NCBI GenBank assembly: GCA_000169995.1
Contig: AAZW01000023.1
Span: forward strand, 1 to 64,000
DNA length: 64,000 nt
Direction: 5' to 3'
DNA from: Vibrionales bacterium SWAT-3
GTDB taxonomy: Bacteria > Pseudomonadota > Gammaproteobacteria > Enterobacterales > Vibrionaceae
Shown here: positions 61,206 through 64,000 of the stretch, one piece after another
How the letters are laid out: each line of letters begins with the position of its first letter
How positions within the stretch are numbered: the stretch's first letter is position 1
The notes under the pieces: model-generated
What the model saw: only the letters and a program-made list of their open reading frames with translations
The model's database searches: none
Told to the model about the DNA's origin: nothing
Translations under genes and position numbers: made by a program

Positions 61206-62636
61206 TTATGACTTCAGTAGTTGGCTTAAATCTTTGGCATCCCAATGCGGGAAGTGCTTGCGAACCAATGCATTAAACTCAAGTTCAAATGCAGAGAAGT
61301 TACCGACTTGCTGTTCAACAGAGTCCAAACGGTCTCGAATCAAACCCGCACCAACCGTCACGTTAGTTAGACGGTCGATCACGATGAAGCCACCGGTATC
61401 GGCACTTTCACGGTATTTATCCAGTGCGACTGTCTCGTTCAGTGACCACTCACACAAGCCAATACCATTCAGTGGTAACTCTTCAACCTCATGCGTCGAC
61501 AGGTTGTTGATGTCGTATTGATGGCGAACCGCTTCCACCTGACCTACCGTTTTCTTACCTGCGATCTTGATGTCGTAAGCTTTACCCGGTTGCAGTGGTT
61601 GTTCTGTCATCCACACAATATCTGCCAATACGTGGTTGGTAGATTCAATCTGCGCGTTTTCTGGCACAATCAAATCGCCACGACTGATATCGATTTCATC
61701 TTCAAGAGTCAGTGTTACCGCCAAGCCCGCTTGCGCCGTCTCCAAATCTCCATCAAAGGTTACGATACGAGCAACCTTAGAAGTTTTGCCTGATGGCAAC
61801 GCCTTGATTTCATCACCAACGCTGACACGGCCAGAAGCCACAGTACCGGCAAAGCCGCGGAAGTCTAAGTTAGGACGATTCACATACTGCACTGGGAAAC
61901 GGAACTCGCCCGCAGAACGTTTTTGGTCAATATCAACGTTCTCTAACACTTCCAGTAGAGATGGGCCTTCGAACCATGCTAGCTCTTTACTTGGTGCAGC
62001 AACGTTGATGCCTTCAAGCGCCGAAACCGGCAAGATCTGAATGTTAGTTTCGCCTTCTAGGTTTTCAGCAAACTCTAGGTATTCATCGCGAATCTCTTCA
62101 AAACGATCTTGTGAATAATCCACGAGATCCATCTTGTTGACTGCAACGATGAAATGCTTCAAACCAAGCAAGTTAGAAATAAACGAATGACGACGCGTTT
62201 GATCCAGAACGCCCTTACGAGCATCAATCAAGATCACCGCCAGATCACACGTTGAAGCGCCTGTTGCCATGTTGCGCGTGTACTGCTCATGCCCTGGGGT
62301 ATCAGCAATAATGAATTTACGTTTTTGCGTCGAGAAGTAGCGGTAAGCAACATCGATGGTGATGCCTTGCTCACGCTCAGCCTGCAAGCCATCAACAAGC
62401 AGTGCTAAATCAGGCTTCTCACCTGTGGTACCCACTCGTTGGCTATCCGAGTGAACCGCTGCTAACTGATCTTCATAAATCTGTTTTGTATCATGGAGTA
62501 AGCGACCGATTAGCGTACTTTTGCCATCATCCACCGAGCCACAAGTTAAGAATCTAAGCATAGATTTATGCTGATGCTGACTCAGATAACCTTCAATCCC
62601 TAGTTCAGCCAATTCGGCTTCTACTGCACTATTCAT
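61206..62636 (-). CDS. cysN: Sulfate adenylyltransferase subunit 1 CysN
   Basis: CysN is the GTPase that drives sulfate activation by CysD. The 476-residue EF-Tu-like protein has P-loop GSVDDGKST near 33-41, DTPGHEQY near 112-119 and NKMDLVD near 167-173, then two beta-barrel domains. Lies 18 bases after cysD. Confidence 0.97.
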   Translation of the reverse strand: MNSAVEAELAELGIEGYLSQHQHKSMLRFLTCGSVDDGKSTLIGRLLHDTKQIYEDQLAAVHSDSQRVGTTGEKPDLALLVDGLQAEREQGITIDVAYRYFSTQKRKFIIADTPGHEQYTRNMATGASTCDLAVILIDARKGVLDQTRRHSFISNLLGLKHFIVAVNKMDLVDYSQDRFEEIRDEYLEFAENLEGETNIQILPVSALEGINVAAPSKELAWFEGPSLLEVLENVDIDQKRSAGEFRFPVQYVNRPNLDFRGFAGTVASGRVSVGDEIKALPSGKTSKVARIVTFDGDLETAQAGLAVTLTLEDEIDISRGDLIVPENAQIESTNHVLADIVWMTEQPLQPGKAYDIKIAGKKTVGQVEAVRHQYDINNLSTHEVEELPLNGIGLCEWSLNETVALDKYRESADTGGFIVIDRLTNVTVGAGLIRDRLDSVEQQVGNFSAFELEFNALVRKHFPHWDAKDLSQLLKS

Positions 62637-62654
62637 TTTTCTTTCCTTAGATTC

Positions 62655-63563
62655 TTAGAAATAACCTTGGCGCTTTTTCAGCTCCATTGAGCCCGACTGA
62701 TCATGGTCAATCGCTCGACCTTGACGCTCACTGGACGTCGCCACCAGCATCTCTTCAATAATGCCTGTTAGCGTATTCGCCTCAGATTCAACCGCTCCGG
62801 TTAGTGGGTAACAGCCTAAAGTACGAAAACGAACGCTTTTCTCTTCAATCACTTCACCTTCTTGCAGCTCCATACGGTCATCATCAACCATGATCAGCAT
62901 GCCATCACGCTCAACCACCGGGCGTTTATCTGAAAGGTAAAGTTGAACAATATCGATGCTCTCTAGATAGATGTATTGCCAAATATCCAGCTCAGTCCAG
63001 TTTGATAATGGGAATACACGGATGCTTTCGCCCTTGTTAACCTGACCGTTATAAGTGTGCCAAAGCTCTGGACGCTGGTTCTTTGGATCCCACGTGTGGT
63101 TCTTATCGCGGAAAGAGTAAACACGTTCTTTCGCTCGAGATTTCTCTTCATCACGACGAGCACCACCAAAAGCAGCATCGAAACCATACTTGTTTAACGC
63201 CTGCTTAAGGCCCTGAGTTTTCATGATGTCGGTATGCTTAGAAGAGCCGTGCACAAATGGGCTACACCCCATTGCTAGACCTTCAGGGTTCTTATGTACC
63301 AAAAGGTCAAAACCGTACTTTTTGGCTGTGCGGTCACGGAACTCAATCATCTCGCGGAATTTCCAATCCGTATCAACGTGTAACAGCGGGAATGGAATCT
63401 TACCTGGGTAAAACGCTTTGCGAGCTAAATGAAGCATCACAGAAGAATCTTTACCGATGGAGTACATCATTACTGGGTTATCAAACTCAGCCGCCACTTC
63501 ACGGATAATATGAATACTTTCCGCTTCTAGCTGTTTTAGGTGGGTTAAACGTTCTTGGTCCAT
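62655..63563 (-). CDS. cysD: Sulfate adenylyltransferase subunit 2 CysD
   Basis: CysD forms APS from ATP and sulfate. The 302-residue PP-loop enzyme has [17 protein letters not shown] near 36-52, [20 protein letters not shown] and the C-terminal [20 protein letters not shown]. First gene of the operon in this window. Confidence 0.97.
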   Translation of the reverse strand: MDQERLTHLKQLEAESIHIIREVAAEFDNPVMMYSIGKDSSVMLHLARKAFYPGKIPFPLLHVDTDWKFREMIEFRDRTAKKYGFDLLVHKNPEGLAMGCSPFVHGSSKHTDIMKTQGLKQALNKYGFDAAFGGARRDEEKSRAKERVYSFRDKNHTWDPKNQRPELWHTYNGQVNKGESIRVFPLSNWTELDIWQYIYLESIDIVQLYLSDKRPVVERDGMLIMVDDDRMELQEGEVIEEKSVRFRTLGCYPLTGAVESEANTLTGIIEEMLVATSSERQGRAIDHDQSGSMELKKRQGYF

Positions 63564-64000
63564 TTCAGTGCTTCCTTTAAGGCTCGCGTTACGAGCAATT
63601 CATTACTTGGTCTCACCAAGCAAGGGATTTAGCTCATCCACTTAGTGAATGGGAGTATTGGCACTAGAAGAAAACAGAAGCTTCGATTGAGCTGTCCTTG
63701 CTATTCATCTGCCTGATACGTCCTTGATATAGGCATTATGACGAGCAGCTCATATTACTGGAAATTCTAAAATTTCATTTTTTATTCGAAAAGCTGATAA
63801 GGCGTGTAATAAATAGATAAGCAGGTGAAATGAATGGACTAATCTTATCGATATCATTTGTGCATGGATTGAGCAGCTTTGGGAGGCATCTTGCAGAACA
63901 CCATAAAGTAATCGATCTAAGTCACGAATTAACATTCGTTGTAATCATTGTTTCATTCAATTTTGTTACATTACGCAACGAATTTTCTTCTATCCACTTT
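63564..64000. other. Upstream region of the cys operon, no gene found
   Basis: This 437-bp stretch is AT-rich, as expected for a CysB-controlled promoter, but I could not place a box. Two small hairpins (GCTCG/CGAGC at about 63583-63597 and CTTGGT/ACCAAG at about 63607-63621) lie in the probable cysD leader. A 61-codon ORF on the minus strand looks like chance. Confidence 0.4.

Noticed and set aside
63750..63935. 61-codon ORF upstream of cysD
   Set aside because: No ribosome site, no recognisable domain, AT-rich promoter-like region.

Overview
The window is a piece of a Vibrio chromosome, most likely the large chromosome of a species in or near the V. splendidus clade. Three things support this: proteins close to E. 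coli housekeeping orthologues, Vibrio-type neighbourhoods (arcA-argF beside rraB and pyrBI, a Zur-type zinc cluster with DUF2607/DUF2796/DUF3299 genes, a TIGR03899 gene), and moderate GC. Nearly all of it is core genome. No tRNA, rRNA, CRISPR array, prophage or obvious defence island is visible.

Layout: 1-7.8 kb holds an RDD membrane protein (broken frame), lptG/lptF (minus), pepA, holC and valS. 7.8-10.3 kb holds a DUF2061 gene behind a Fur-like box, a MarR-GNAT fusion behind a double palindrome, and an orphan GH2-like sugar-binding protein whose start codon is cut off from its Shine-Dalgarno by an IS21-family element (10260-12853). 12.9-19.4 kb is arginine/pyrimidine metabolism: rraB, arcA, argF, a pyrL leader with attenuator, pyrBI, ridA, then plsC. 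19.5-24.1 kb (minus) is mlaFEDCB-ibaG-murA. 24.4-32.2 kb (plus) is yrbG-kdsD-kdsC-lptC-lptA-lptB-rpoN-hpf-ptsN-rapZ-npr. Next come mgtE, pmbA (minus), darP, the thiBPQ operon with a TPP riboswitch (minus), ubiX and mpl (minus), and fbp.

At 42.8-45.6 kb an IS150-group IS3 element sits exactly in the loop of the fbp terminator. It has itself been split by an ISL3-family element. 45.6-53.4 kb is the ytfP-tamB-tamA / msrA / ytfK / ytfJ neighbourhood. 53.5-57.3 kb is a zinc-uptake-type operon under a strong Zur-like palindrome; its His-rich protein gene (zrgA) carries a 39-bp tandem repeat and two opposite frameshifts. 57.3-58.6 kb contains an unlisted 34-residue membrane-protein ORF with a Fur-like box, a short Vibrio-type inverted-repeat element, and a TIGR03899 gene. 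58.7-63.6 kb (minus) is cysD-cysN-SLC13 permease-cysC for sulfate uptake and activation.

Functional themes: envelope biogenesis is strongly represented (LptA/B/C/F/G, KdsC/D, MurA, Mpl, Mla, TamAB, PlsC), next to nitrogen-PTS/sigma-54 regulation and carbamoyl-phosphate metabolism. I see no convincing wholly new system. The best leads are local: two insertion sequences that landed at functionally exact sites, a new Fur-linked small ORF, the tandem MarR operator, and the broken repeat-bearing zinc protein.
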